Shown: positions 16,214 to 24,771 of the stretch, piece by piece
How positions within the stretch are numbered: position 1 is the first letter of the stretch
Layout of the letters: every line of letters begins with the position of its first letter
DNA from: Chitinophagales bacterium
Lineage (GTDB): Bacteria; Bacteroidota; Bacteroidia; Chitinophagales; Chitinophagaceae
Reading direction: 5' to 3'
DNA: 64,000 nt
Assembly: GCA_020636575.1 (NCBI GenBank)
Contig: JACJXP010000007.1
Span: forward strand, 1 to 64,000
Translations under genes and position numbers: made by a program
The notes under the pieces: generated by a model
Databases searched by the model: none
Told to the model about the DNA's origin: nothing
What the model saw: only the letters and a program-made list of their open reading frames with translations

Positions 16214-17448
16214 TTAGCAAACCGGTTGTTGAGGCCTTTTACTTTGGAATCTTTGCGGGTTCCCCTTTTTACATCATAAATGTTCCTTACCATTGCCGTT
16301 GAAGTATGAGCATTATGTTTAGCGGCTTCTTCCTCATTTAGTAATTCTACAATTTCTGTCGTATGCAGATGCTTCAAGGAATAGAAATCAGCCTTAATGC
16401 CAAGCTTCTTTTTTACAAGTCTATACCATCTCTTTGTTACCTGGTAAGGTTGAATAGGTTTTTTTCCCGGTCTTATACCAATGCTAAACAAATAATCTTC
16501 ATCATCACAAGTATTCAGGATTTGTATCCACCTTGGCAGAACAATATCCTTAATGGTACGCCAGACTTCTTTTTGCTGCCGACCTTTAAGAATAGTCATT
16601 TTGAATCTTTGATTACTAATGTCAACATCAGTTTTTTTAATTCTCAGAATCTCTGAAATTCTTAAGCCAGAGTGGAAGAAAATATTCAGGAACTGATGAA
16701 ATTCCGGGTAATTTTCTCGTAAATGAGTATCAACCATCTGTCTTTCGCTAGTACTTAAAACCTGCCTGATCCGCTTAACTATCTTCTTTTTCCTAATGTC
16801 CCTTACAGGGTTGTTTTCAATTATTTCTAATTCACACAGCTCAGAAAATAATATTAATAGATAGCTCCGGTTTTTGTTGAATCTGTCAGAACTATTACTT
16901 GATTTTTCCAAGATCATCTTAATAATTTTCCTGGTTACCTGAGAAATGCAATATTTACCTAACCCAAGATTTACAATAGCCTTTCCTACCGTTTTCAGCA
17001 TTGATCTTAAATCTCTTTTGGTGTATGCAGAAACATCCAACGTATTGGCAACAGTATTTAGAGCATCCAGTATGCCCATATCCTTATTTAAATGCCCGAC
17101 CGGGATAACTAAGGTTTTAGCATTATGGCAAGGATTAAAGCCATCATTTAAGAGTTTATCCATTTCCTTTTGAAGGATATTCTCAGTTGCCTGTTGCCGC
17201 TCAGAAAGTACCTTAAAATGGTTCATTCCCTTAACCATAACCAATTTTGGCTTTGGATACCTTGGATCATAGAATCTATAGGTTATGTACCAATCTTGGG
17301 ACATTTTAGCTGATCTGGATTTCCAGTTTTTGGGGTGGACTGAGAGATTACTACAGCCACAGCCATTTGGCAGATTTATCATAGAAAACCAGTTTTTGTT
17401 AGCGATTTTGTTAGTCCTAAGGATTTGGGGAACAGGAAGTTGCAGCAA
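16210..17448 (-). CDS. Tyrosine recombinase (phage-type integrase) of the island
   Basis: Up to 412 aa. The N-terminal part (about 45-135) matches the Bacteroidota arm-binding region (SNLSVHPKNWKSR, DWYITYRFYDP). The catalytic domain has Arg in HSGLRISEIL, then YSLKHLHTTE in place of the canonical HxLRH, NAHTS, and the nucleophile Tyr in RNIYDV. The YSLKH variant is typical of a Bacteroidota integrase group, so it is likely active. The furthest start is TTG at 17448, but that codon lies inside the T-tract of the tRNA terminator; ATG at 17382 (MINLPNGCG) is an alternative and may be the real start. The gene lies next to the tRNA-Met it uses, in the same orientation. Confidence 0.9.
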   Translation of the reverse strand: MLQLPVPQILRTNKIANKNWFSMINLPNGCGCSNLSVHPKNWKSRSAKMSQDWYITYRFYDPRYPKPKLVMVKGMNHFKVLSERQQATENILQKEMDKLLNDGFNPCHNAKTLVIPVGHLNKDMGILDALNTVANTLDVSAYTKRDLRSMLKTVGKAIVNLGLGKYCISQVTRKIIKMILEKSSNSSDRFNKNRSYLLILFSELCELEIIENNPVRDIRKKKIVKRIRQVLSTSERQMVDTHLRENYPEFHQFLNIFFHSGLRISEILRIKKTDVDISNQRFKMTILKGRQQKEVWRTIKDIVLPRWIQILNTCDDEDYLFSIGIRPGKKPIQPYQVTKRWYRLVKKKLGIKADFYSLKHLHTTEIVELLNEEEAAKHNAHTSTAMVRNIYDVKRGTRKDSKVKGLNNRFAN

Positions 17449-17487
17449 AAAAAAAGCTGAAAACCTTGATTATTAAGACTTTCAGCT
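17447..17487 (-). terminator. Terminator downstream of tRNA-Met, island-borne
   Basis: Reading the minus strand after the tRNA, an 8-bp stem AGCTGAAA/TTTCAGCT (17480-17487 with 17455-17462) is followed by nine Ts. It replaces the native terminator now stranded at 5541-5557, so the island restored both the tRNA 3' end and a terminator. Confidence 0.8.
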
Positions 17488-17490
17488 AGA

Positions 17491-17539
17491 GTACCGGGGA
17501 GCAGACTTGAACTGCCGACCTCAGGGTTATGAATCCTGT
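17491..17539 (-). repeat. attR: 49-bp direct repeat, copy 2, within intact tRNA-Met
   Basis: Identical to 5562-5610. It covers the tRNA from the anticodon stem to the 3' end plus one base. Bases on either side differ from copy 1 (17490 a against 5561 t; 17540 g against 5611 t), which fixes the limits of the repeat. Confidence 0.93.
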
Positions 17540-17565
17540 GCTCTAACCAGCTGAGCTACCCCGGC
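17492..17565 (-). tRNA. tRNA-Met (CAU anticodon)
   Basis: Folds as a 74-nt cloverleaf: acceptor GCCGGGG/CCCCGGT (one G-U), T8 A9, D stem GCTC/GAGC, anticodon arm CAGGA-TTCATAA-CCCTG with anticodon CAT, variable AGGTC, T arm GGCAG/CTGCT with TTCAAGT loop, discriminator A. CCA is not encoded. The last anticodon-stem pair is A-C. CAT and the overall pattern fit elongator tRNA-Met; a lysidine-type tRNA-Ile cannot be excluded by eye. It is the integration target of the island. Confidence 0.93.
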
Positions 17566-17606
17566 CCGAAGGGTTGCAAAAGTAATGATTTTAGCCTATT
17601 CGATAA

Positions 17607-17636
17607 CAAAAAACCTCCCCTTGAAACAAGAGGAGG
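17607..17636 (-). terminator. Terminator after the DUF4136 gene
   Basis: Stem CCTCC-CTTG / CAAG-GGAGG (17614-17636, one mismatch, AAA loop), followed on the minus strand by six Ts. It ends the transcript of the lipoprotein gene at 17662-18252 and shields the tRNA promoter. Confidence 0.7.
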
Positions 17637-17661
17637 CTTGCATCCGGAACCGTCCCATTAA

Positions 17662-18252
17662 TCAGTTTTTCGCAATATCGAATTTCTTAAAGATGGCCCT
17701 CACGGCATACTGGATCTCTTTCGAACTCAGGTTCTTGTTATTTACTTCGTCCATCGTCCACCCCTGCCATACCACTTTATCGGTTTTTGCATCTATCATA
17801 GTGATTGTAATAGTGCCCTCATTGCTGGGGCGGCTTTGATGATCATAACCCACAAACCGGGAAGGATAATAAATGCGTACATATCTCCGGGTTCTTGGGT
17901 TATAGATGTACTGGAAAAAGGGATCAGAATAAACCGGGTTCTGTGTTTCCTTTACGCCTTTCTCCACCAGCACATCATAGCTAAGCAATATATCCGGGTT
18001 ATGTTTTGCCTCCTTCCAACCAGCAGTTTTTTCCAGCTCTTTTATTACGGCTGTTTTGATCTTTTGTTCTGCCAGATCATTATGTCGGTTTGTGTCATTT
18101 TTCCCTTCTCCATCCTTATCTACCCAGGCAAAAGTTTTGTAGTTGCTGAAATTCGCTTCGTCGTCTTTTTCAATATGTGCAGAAGAGGCGCAGCCTGCCA
18201 GTAAAAAAACGACTGATGTGATACCGCCCCATTTTCTTAATATGTATCTCAT
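17662..18252 (-). CDS. DUF4136 family lipoprotein
   Basis: 196 aa. SPII signal with lipobox LAGC (Cys21, VVFLLAGCASS). The body matches DUF4136: ANFSNYKTFAWVD, AEQKIKTAVIKELEKTAGW, NPDILLSYDVLVE, then EGTITITMIDAKTDKVVWQGW and AVRAIFKKF. The family is periplasmic or outer-membrane anchored and of unknown function. It has its own terminator. It lies just outside the island and carries normal chromosome composition. Confidence 0.85.
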   Translation of the reverse strand: MRYILRKWGGITSVVFLLAGCASSAHIEKDDEANFSNYKTFAWVDKDGEGKNDTNRHNDLAEQKIKTAVIKELEKTAGWKEAKHNPDILLSYDVLVEKGVKETQNPVYSDPFFQYIYNPRTRRYVRIYYPSRFVGYDHQSRPSNEGTITITMIDAKTDKVVWQGWTMDEVNNKNLSSKEIQYAVRAIFKKFDIAKN

Positions 18253-18364
18253 AGTTTCTCCTTTTAATTTGAATAAAATGTATTTATTCTCATAAACAAG
18301 GAGGCTGGATTACACCATTATTAACGGAAAAAATGATGCCGTGTTTGCTAAGAGGTTGTGAAAA

Positions 18365-19768
18365 TTATGACAAACCTGTTTCATAGTGCAACTCGGGAAT
18401 TTCTATATCCAGGAAGCCCTTCTTTAAAAGCCGGGCCTTAAAATCAAATTGCACATCATACTCGCCGTGCACCAAAAACATTCTTTTTACTGCCCTGGGA
18501 TTCTGGCAGGCCAGCCATTGCGACAGGTCCTCATAATCACCATGGGCACTCATACTACGGATAGCGCCAATCTCTGCATTTACTTCATGCGCCACACCAA
18601 ATATGCCTACTTCTTTAGCACCGGATTGCAGTCTTGCCCCCAATGAATTGGGTTCGCAATAGCCTGTAATTAAGATACTGTTACGGCTGTTTTCTACATT
18701 ATTACTGATATGATGTTTTACCCTGCCTGCTTCTGCCATACCACTTGCCGAAATAATGACACAAGGCTCATTCCGGAAGTTCAGCATCTTGCTCTGTTCA
18801 ACTGATTTGATATATTTTAACTCAGGAAATTTAAAAGGATCATCATCAGTTTGCAGTACTTTCTGTATGGTCCGGTTAAAGTATTCCGGGTATCGTTTAA
18901 TGACCTCAGTAGCTTCAATACTTAAAGGGCTATCCACAAAATAATCGACTTTAGGAAGCCTTCTTTCCAGGTCCAGTTGGTTCAATGCAAATAAGATCTC
19001 CTGCGTTCTGCCCACACTAAAAGCCGGGATAATCAATTTTCCCTTTTTCTTTATGCAGGTTTTCTCAATCCATTGCAACAATTGATCCGGTGTGGTCTCA
19101 TGCAGGTCATGCAAACTATTACCATAAGTTGACTCCAGTAAAATATAATCTGCCTGCGGAAATTCCTGTGGCGACTTTAAGATCACATCCCGGTAACGGC
19201 CCACATCACCACTGAATGTGAGTTGTTCTGTTTTGCCATTCTCAGTAATACGAAGGTGTACACAGGCGCTGCCGATAATATGCCCTGCATCAGTAAATAA
19301 TAATTCTACACCCTCTGTTAATGGATACCATTTCCCATAATCAACTGAATATAGCCGTTCTGTTGCTTTCTTTGCATCGTCAGTTGTATACAACGGCTGA
19401 ACATAAGGCTGTCCTTCTGCTGCTCTTTTCTTATTTACATAGCGAACATCATTTTCCTGTATCTCAGCAGAATCTTCCAGTAATACTCCTGCAAGATCTT
19501 TGGTGGCCGGTGTACAATATATTTTCCCCTTATATCCTTCTTTTACCAGTTTAGGCAGCAAACCACTATGGTCAATATGCGCATGGGATAAAACAGTTAT
19601 ATCCACCTCAGATGCCTCAAAACCAAGATCATTATTCAAACGGATAGTATCCTTTCCCATACCCTGGAACATGCCACAGTCCAATAAAATTTTTTTCCCG
19701 TTCTTTAAAGTGATTAGGTGCTTTGACCCCGTAACACATCTTGCGGCTCCGTGAAATGCGATTTTCAT
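18365..19768 (-). CDS. Metallo-beta-lactamase/beta-CASP ribonuclease-type protein
   Basis: 467 aa, full-length for bacterial CPSF-like proteins. Metal motifs of the MBL fold are LSHAHIDHSG (HxHxDH), FTDAGHIIGS and FSGDVGR. The beta-CASP part has GKLIIPAFSVGRTQE, ISASGMAEAGRVKHHI and the late MSAHGDYEDLSQW. Such proteins are predicted RNA endo- or 5' exonucleases (YSH1/CPSF73-like) acting in the cytoplasm. No partner is fused, and the C-terminal His residue (LVHGEYD) is present, so all metal ligands appear intact. Neighbouring genes on the same strand are separated by small gaps. The exact RNA target is unknown. Confidence 0.85.
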   Translation of the reverse strand: MKIAFHGAARCVTGSKHLITLKNGKKILLDCGMFQGMGKDTIRLNNDLGFEASEVDITVLSHAHIDHSGLLPKLVKEGYKGKIYCTPATKDLAGVLLEDSAEIQENDVRYVNKKRAAEGQPYVQPLYTTDDAKKATERLYSVDYGKWYPLTEGVELLFTDAGHIIGSACVHLRITENGKTEQLTFSGDVGRYRDVILKSPQEFPQADYILLESTYGNSLHDLHETTPDQLLQWIEKTCIKKKGKLIIPAFSVGRTQEILFALNQLDLERRLPKVDYFVDSPLSIEATEVIKRYPEYFNRTIQKVLQTDDDPFKFPELKYIKSVEQSKMLNFRNEPCVIISASGMAEAGRVKHHISNNVENSRNSILITGYCEPNSLGARLQSGAKEVGIFGVAHEVNAEIGAIRSMSAHGDYEDLSQWLACQNPRAVKRMFLVHGEYDVQFDFKARLLKKGFLDIEIPELHYETGLS

Positions 19769-19799
19769 ATGTTATGTACCGGGAACTTTACCCGGATTT

Positions 19800-20285
19800 T
19801 TATTTTTTGGCCTTAAACGACCATGTAACAAAAAACTCTGCCACTATTTCTTCTTCTTTATTTTTTCCAACTGACTTTGCCCTTACAGTCTGCGGTTCAC
19901 CTGAGGTTACGGCCGTTTCTATAGCCTGTTGAAACTGTTCACCATTCTCACAGGTAAAATAAGTACGGCCTGTTGCTTTTTTAAAATATTCAGACTCCAC
20001 TTTGACTACCAGCATACTTACCGGGGGCTTTCTTTTATATAAATGTGCCATAGCAAGGGCGCCGGTGCTCATTTCTGCTGCCATACTGAGGCAGGCAAAA
20101 TAGGTGGAACGAAAGGGGTTTTTGGTAAACCATTTATAAGGTACAGTTACACAGCATTCCTTTTCATTCATTTCCCTGACCCTTAAACCTGCAAAGAATG
20201 CAGACGGCAATTTTGCCAACAGGAACAACCGGAATTTTACCGGTTGCAAGGATAATTGAATGAATTGTTGTGTCCCGCTTGTCAT
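19800..20285 (-). CDS. DUF4442 hot-dog-fold protein (thioesterase-like)
   Basis: About 161 aa from ATG 20285, chosen because it lies 2 bases after the stop of the upstream thioredoxin gene; an in-frame start at 20327 would overlap it. The sequence GLRVREMNEKECCVTVPYKWFTKNPFRSTYFACLSMAAEMSTG fits DUF4442, a hot-dog-fold family related to acyl-CoA thioesterases (PaaI/YiiD-like), and EFFVTWSFKAKK closes the sheet. Cytoplasmic. Actual thioesterase activity is inference from fold kinship. Confidence 0.75.
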   Translation of the reverse strand: MTSGTQQFIQLSLQPVKFRLFLLAKLPSAFFAGLRVREMNEKECCVTVPYKWFTKNPFRSTYFACLSMAAEMSTGALAMAHLYKRKPPVSMLVVKVESEYFKKATGRTYFTCENGEQFQQAIETAVTSGEPQTVRAKSVGKNKEEEIVAEFFVTWSFKAKK

Positions 20286-20287
20286 GA

Positions 20288-20782
20288 TCACTGGTAATTT
20301 GTTCCACGTAAAGCTTTCGGTGTCCATTGTCTGAAGAATTCCATCACTTTCGCTTTACTATAGCTCTGTTCTTCTTCCAGGTAAGCAGAGTTTTGTGTAT
20401 GAATAAGATTGCCATCACCATCGAGTACCAGGAAAACCGGAAATCCAAACCGATCGGGGAATTTATATTTAGCCATCAATGCATCATTTCGGTTTTCTTT
20501 ACTCCAGTTCAGGTGATATACAATATAGGATGACTGTATCAATGAGTCGATGGATTTATCCTTTGTTACAAAATCATGAAATCTTGCACACCAGATGCAC
20601 CAGTTTCCTCCTATCTGGATAAACACATGTTTGCCTGCAGATTTTGCCTCATTAACTGCTTTCCCGATTTCTTTTGCCGCATTTTCTTCAGGCTTATACA
20701 AGTTGAACTTCTTCATATCCTGTGCGCCAACATTCAATGAAATAAACAGGATCAACCCCAGTAAATATTTTTTCTGCCTCAT
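20288..20782 (-). CDS. Secreted thioredoxin-fold protein (CIWC active site)
   Basis: 164 aa with a signal peptide (MRQKKYLLGLILFISLNVGAQ). The thioredoxin_7/DUF255-like fold has the redox motif NWCIWCARFHDF and the cis-proline region FGFPVFLVLDGDGN. It probably reduces or isomerises disulfides, or handles cofactors, in the periplasm. The gene lies between the C1 peptidase pseudogene (5-base gap) and the DUF4442 gene (2-base gap), so the three were once an operon. It remains intact although its upstream neighbour is broken. Confidence 0.85.
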   Translation of the reverse strand: MRQKKYLLGLILFISLNVGAQDMKKFNLYKPEENAAKEIGKAVNEAKSAGKHVFIQIGGNWCIWCARFHDFVTKDKSIDSLIQSSYIVYHLNWSKENRNDALMAKYKFPDRFGFPVFLVLDGDGNLIHTQNSAYLEEEQSYSKAKVMEFFRQWTPKALRGTNYQ

Positions 20783-20787
20783 CTTTT

Positions 20788-22352
20788 TTATTGTTTGTCA
20801 ATCGTTACTACGCAGGCCACAGCTGTATTATTAGCAGCATCCGCTTTAAAATAGATGGTACCGTCACTCGTATTATTAAAGTTTGCCTGTCTTGTTACAA
20901 TACTTTGAACAGCATTATTCAATTTATCCAGATAGGTAGCGCCGCTACTCTGATTAATGGCATCGTTCAAGCTATTATAATTGAGCTCTTGTTTGCTTAC
21001 TACAATAGCTATCTGGTCGCTGTTGCCGATCTCATCTGCTTCAAATGATTGTGCATGAGGAAACAAACGGTATCCTGTAATGCCGCAATAAGGTGAGTGT
21101 TTTGAAACAGTTTCACCCGGCTTCAGGTAAGGAAATAGTACATAACTGCTGCCATCTGTTTCTTTCCCGAAAATATAGATGTAACATTCTGTAGCATTAT
21201 CGATCGACATTTTAAAACGGGTACCCTTACGAATAGGCGACACAGTTTGAAATTGGTTATTTCCGCTTACCCTTAGTGAAATATTATTTCCCCCATCATT
21301 ATTTACCAAACCAATTTTACATTCCAGTGGAATATTGGCCACATTACTTCTTTTAGGCAAGGGGTCAATGCCATAAGCTTCTCTTACATAATTTTTAAAA
21401 TCACCATAGCGAACCCAGGCTACCCCATTATTTCCCCAGTCAGTTCCCCAACTGTTCATGATCTGGAAAGCTCCTCCGTATTTGCTGTCATCATAACCGA
21501 TCACACACATGGCATGGCCACCCATACCCATTTGTGATGCATCAAGCCCCTGTGGCGTCCAGAGTTCTTTACCCATCATGTCCTGCATAAAGCTCTGCCC
21601 TACCATCATACCAATAGCAACCGGCGCTCCGCTGTTCAGGTGTTCTTTAATACCCCGAACGCTGATCTCATTTATATTATCACCATTGCACATGGGAAAC
21701 GCCGAATTGGCATTTTGTCTGCCCACCTGAATGCCGGAAGATGTGGGCATCCTTTCGCAATCCTGGTCGTTATAGGGATATTCACTCAAGGGAACCCCAC
21801 CATTTCTTTGCATGGATTCCATTGCCCTTTGTATAAGAGCCCCTGCAGCCTTCCAATCGTATCTGGTTGCAAATATGATGGGTCGAACCGGATACTATTA
21901 GATCCTTAATTTGTAGCAGTAGCCAGTTAAGATCGTTCAGCCCCATAAGCACAACTCCATGCCACACAACCGTTCTGCTCTTTGGTTTAGCTTCAGGTGC
22001 ATATTTTATTGGCGATACGTTTCAGGAGTGGATTTTTCCGGTATCATCTTCGAGGCCCTCATATACTGTGCCTTATCAAACTGGGCGGTGATCAAAATTG
22101 TAGCCACTTTGTGAGAATAACTTTTGTACAGCAGCTGGTGTGCACACCACCTGGAAAAAGAAAATGCACTGGCACCCAATATCAATAACAGGAACATCCT
22201 TTCCCCTTTAAAATGTGTTGAATAACAAGGGATCAAACCTCATTAGTCCGCTCCCCACCACTGCAAACTGGCCTTCTGCTACCCCCGCCACCGTCATCAT
22301 CATCATAGTTCTGATTGGGGGTGTTGGGGTCACTAAATATCTGGATAGGCAT
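20788..22352 (-). pseudogene. C1A (papain-like) peptidase with DUF4384, disrupted N-terminal half
   Basis: The C-terminal part is open from 21822 to 20788: papain His in GGHAMCVIGYDD, Asn in MNSWGTDWG, then a DUF4384 domain (YIYIFGKETDGSSYVLFPYL). Upstream, homologous pieces continue but hop between the three minus-strand frames: start MPIQIFSDPNTPNQNY at 22352, then GSGLMRFDPLLF, CTPAAVQKLFSQSGYNFD, AQFDKAQY, PIKYAPEAKP, the catalytic-Cys segment QNGCVAWSCAYGAER, TILTGYCYKL and RYDWKAAGALIQRAMES. At least seven frame changes and internal stops are needed to join them, far more than a sequencing slip. The gene is dead unless the C-terminal half is expressed alone, and that half lacks the nucleophile. 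Confidence 0.85.
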
Positions 22353-22440
22353 AACGAAAGTTTTAGCAAGTTAGGATAACTAAAAGCAGGAAGTTAAATC
22401 GAATTCAGAGTATTATAAACTCCATTGATCATTTTTTTTC

Positions 22441-23430
22441 TTTTCCCTGCAAATGATTATGAAAAAAGATTTCGTCAAATTTGGAAGCTTATATCTATTC
22501 CCATTATGAGAGTATATTTCTTTTCAGTAATCTTTCTTGCACACAGGTATTTAAAGCATATTCACAGGACTCTACATCAGCCCTGGCTATTCCTAAACTT
22601 GTTTTTGAACAAGGTAAAAAAAGTGATAACGATGGACGTAAAAATAAAGGTTAATAACAGGCAATGGGCAGACTTGTTGATTTTGATGAATGTAAGCATT
22701 GGTGTTCATCATTGTTGTAACTAACGCACAGAAGATAATACTACGCTGCATCATGAAGTGACCGATAATTCTTTCTTTGATGGTATGGGGCAAAAAAGAT
22801 CCTTAATTCTGATTCCGAAAAGGATAATGAAAGGAATGTTTAAAGCACCCATCACAATACAAAGAGAAAATATGATATGATCATTGATCCACTGGCCAGG
22901 TAATGATGTCATTTCCGGAAAAAGTAGATATAAAAGAAGAGGATAGCCGCCTGGCCATTGTCACCAATATGCTCAAAGATGTATTAGATATTGTACAACC
23001 GCCAAAAAGGAAACCGCCAGCTTTTCAAAATACTACCGGCAAAAGAAATTGTAGTTGGTGAGATACCTGGAATGAAAGAACAAGTACCAGTGGAAATGCT
23101 ACATTAACTACATATACCACTGAAGTAGGATCAGTGACACAGCTATTATTGTAGACTATAAGGAATCTATCTGTTAGCACAGAAGCCGAAATGATGGCGG
23201 AAAGTTCAAGAAATACTGCAGGTTATGAAAAATTGGCAGATGAAACAGTTGCGGGAAAAAACTGTGAGGTTTGGTATAATAAAGCGATCAATGTTAAATA
23301 TTGGCTTTGGAATAAAATTGAAATGAAGATTGAAAACATGGGCGCATATACAAGAGAGGCTGTATCTGCTGAAGAAATATCGTCCATTCCAACTGAGGTT
23401 ATGAATATCCCCGGAGATTATAAGCAATAA
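22441..23430 (+). pseudogene. Decayed secreted protein (DUF4412-like C-terminal fragment)
   Basis: The only sizeable open part is 23191-23430 (79 codons): AGYEKLADETVAGKNCEVWYNKAINVKYWLWNKIEMKIENMG, ending EISSIPTEVMNIPGDYK. This is the typical end of Bacteroidota DUF4412-like secreted proteins (TVAGxKCxVY, WxWKGIxLK, IPxxxFxIPxDY). Upstream are short frame-shifted pieces: CTQVFKAYSQDSTSALAIPKLVFEQG near 22545-22615, a 52-codon frame EKVDIKEEDSRLAIVTNMLKDV near 22910, and TSTSGNATLTTYTTEVGS near 23085. No intact start connects them. Adjacent to the C1 peptidase pseudogene, it makes a 2.6-kb zone of gene decay. Family assignment of the fragment is moderate. Confidence 0.6.
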
Positions 23431-23439
23431 AAGTATTGA

Positions 23440-24654
23440 TCAGAACATAGCAACCTGATTTCTTAGCAGATCATCAAAATTCTCTCTTTTACGGATCATA
23501 GATGCTTGGCCATCTTTAACCAGAACTTCGACCGGTCTGAACCTTGAATTATAATTAGATGCCATCTCAAACCCATAAGCCCCGGCATTGTAAAAAACAA
23601 GGTAATCCCCTTCCCTTATTTCCGGTAATTTCCTATCAGAAGCAAATGTGTCCGTCTCACAGATATAACCTGTTATCGTATATATTTTTTCTTCCCCATT
23701 GGGGTTGGAGATATTCTCAATATGATGATAGGCATCGTAAAACATAGGTCGGATCAGGTGATTCAAACCGCTGTCAACACCTGCAAAATTCACCGAATGT
23801 GTTTGTTTCAACACATTCACTTTTGTAATAAAATATCCGGCCTCGCTAACCAGATACTTCCCGGGTTCAAACCAGATCTCATATTTTTTACCATTCACAT
23901 AAAGATGTTCTTCTAAAAACGTTTTTAATTTTTTAGCTATGGCTGAAATATCTGTTTCATCATGATCAGGTTCGTATGGCACTTTAAATCCGCCACCAAG
24001 ATCGATCACTTCCAACCGATCAAAATGAGGCACCAGTTCAGCCAGTACCTTTACCCCTTGCACAAAAACATCAGCATCTTTTATATCACTTCCTGTATGT
24101 ATGTGCAAGGTCTTAATATGAATATTGTACTGATCTACGATCGTTTTTAGTTCCTCGATCTGGTCAATAGGAATACCAAATTTGCTTCGCTCATGTCCCG
24201 TAGAAATTTTCAGATTACCTCCTGCCAGGATATTAGGCCTTATCCTAACACCAACCGGATAACTGTTTCCAATTTTCTTTCCAAACCTGGCAAGATTAGA
24301 AAGACTATCAATATTGACATGCACTCCAAGATTTACGGCTTCTTCAATTTCTTCAAAAGCAATACCATTGGAGGTATAAAGGATCTTTTCTTTGGGCACC
24401 CCTGCCTGTAATGCCAGTTTTGCTTCATTGATACTGCTGCAATCTATTCCTCCACCTATCGAATGGATATATTGAATAATATTCAGATTGGTCAGCGCTT
24501 TACAGGCATAAAAGAACCTGGCCGGCAATGATGAGAAAGCGGTAGTGAGCTTGTCATATTGTTCCCGGATCTTTTCAGCATGATATACATATAAAGGTGT
24601 TCCGTACTCCTTTGATATATCCAATAATTGCCCGCCGGTAAGCTTTTGTGACAT
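23440..24654 (-). CDS. lysA: Diaminopimelate decarboxylase
   Basis: 404 aa, normal length. A PLP enzyme of the alanine-racemase-like fold converting meso-diaminopimelate to L-lysine and CO2, the last step of lysine synthesis. Lys52 in FFYACKALTN forms the Schiff base. GGGIDCSSINEAK, the glycine-rich phosphate loop DLGGGFKVPY, EPGKYLV and CETDTFASD (active-site Cys from the other subunit) are all present, as is AYGFEMASNYN near the end. The N-terminal TPLYVYHAEKI is typical. Cytoplasmic. It stands alone on the minus strand, with a 117-base spacer to the divergent serine hydrolase gene. Confidence 0.95.
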   Translation of the reverse strand: MSQKLTGGQLLDISKEYGTPLYVYHAEKIREQYDKLTTAFSSLPARFFYACKALTNLNIIQYIHSIGGGIDCSSINEAKLALQAGVPKEKILYTSNGIAFEEIEEAVNLGVHVNIDSLSNLARFGKKIGNSYPVGVRIRPNILAGGNLKISTGHERSKFGIPIDQIEELKTIVDQYNIHIKTLHIHTGSDIKDADVFVQGVKVLAELVPHFDRLEVIDLGGGFKVPYEPDHDETDISAIAKKLKTFLEEHLYVNGKKYEIWFEPGKYLVSEAGYFITKVNVLKQTHSVNFAGVDSGLNHLIRPMFYDAYHHIENISNPNGEEKIYTITGYICETDTFASDRKLPEIREGDYLVFYNAGAYGFEMASNYNSRFRPVEVLVKDGQASMIRKRENFDDLLRNQVAMF

Positions 24655-24771
24655 AAATGCGAATATATGAACTAATGGATTCCAACTGCAAACCTGCTCA
24701 AATACGATTCCTTATTTTCGTATAGATTTAGCCAGCCATTAAGCTTATCCGGCAACTTAAACTTCTGAATT

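Larger units (their letters stand above)
5562..17539. mobile_element. tRNA-Met-integrated genomic island, about 12 kb
   Basis: Defined by the 49-bp direct repeats at 5562-5610 and 17491-17539 and by a tyrosine recombinase (16210-17448) immediately inside the right end and reading away from the tRNA. The cargo is visibly AT-richer than the flanks and consists of small unlinked accessory genes. No phage structural genes, relaxase, VirB/Tra genes or replication initiator are recognisable, so it looks like a non-self-transmissible integrative element or a degraded one. Gene order: lipoprotein, two hypotheticals, hypothetical, KTSC lipoprotein, lipoprotein, membrane receiver protein, lipoprotein, small protein, FRG protein, protease, small protein, SRAP, small protein, HNH endonuclease, integrase. 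Confidence 0.9.

Noticed and set aside
5562..17539. Prophage
   Set aside because: No capsid, tail, terminase, lysis or replication genes can be recognised; only an integrase and accessory genes.
22006..22236. Separate small secreted protein of 76 aa
   Set aside because: Its pieces fit the broken N-terminal half of the C1 peptidase when frames are joined, so it is part of the pseudogene.
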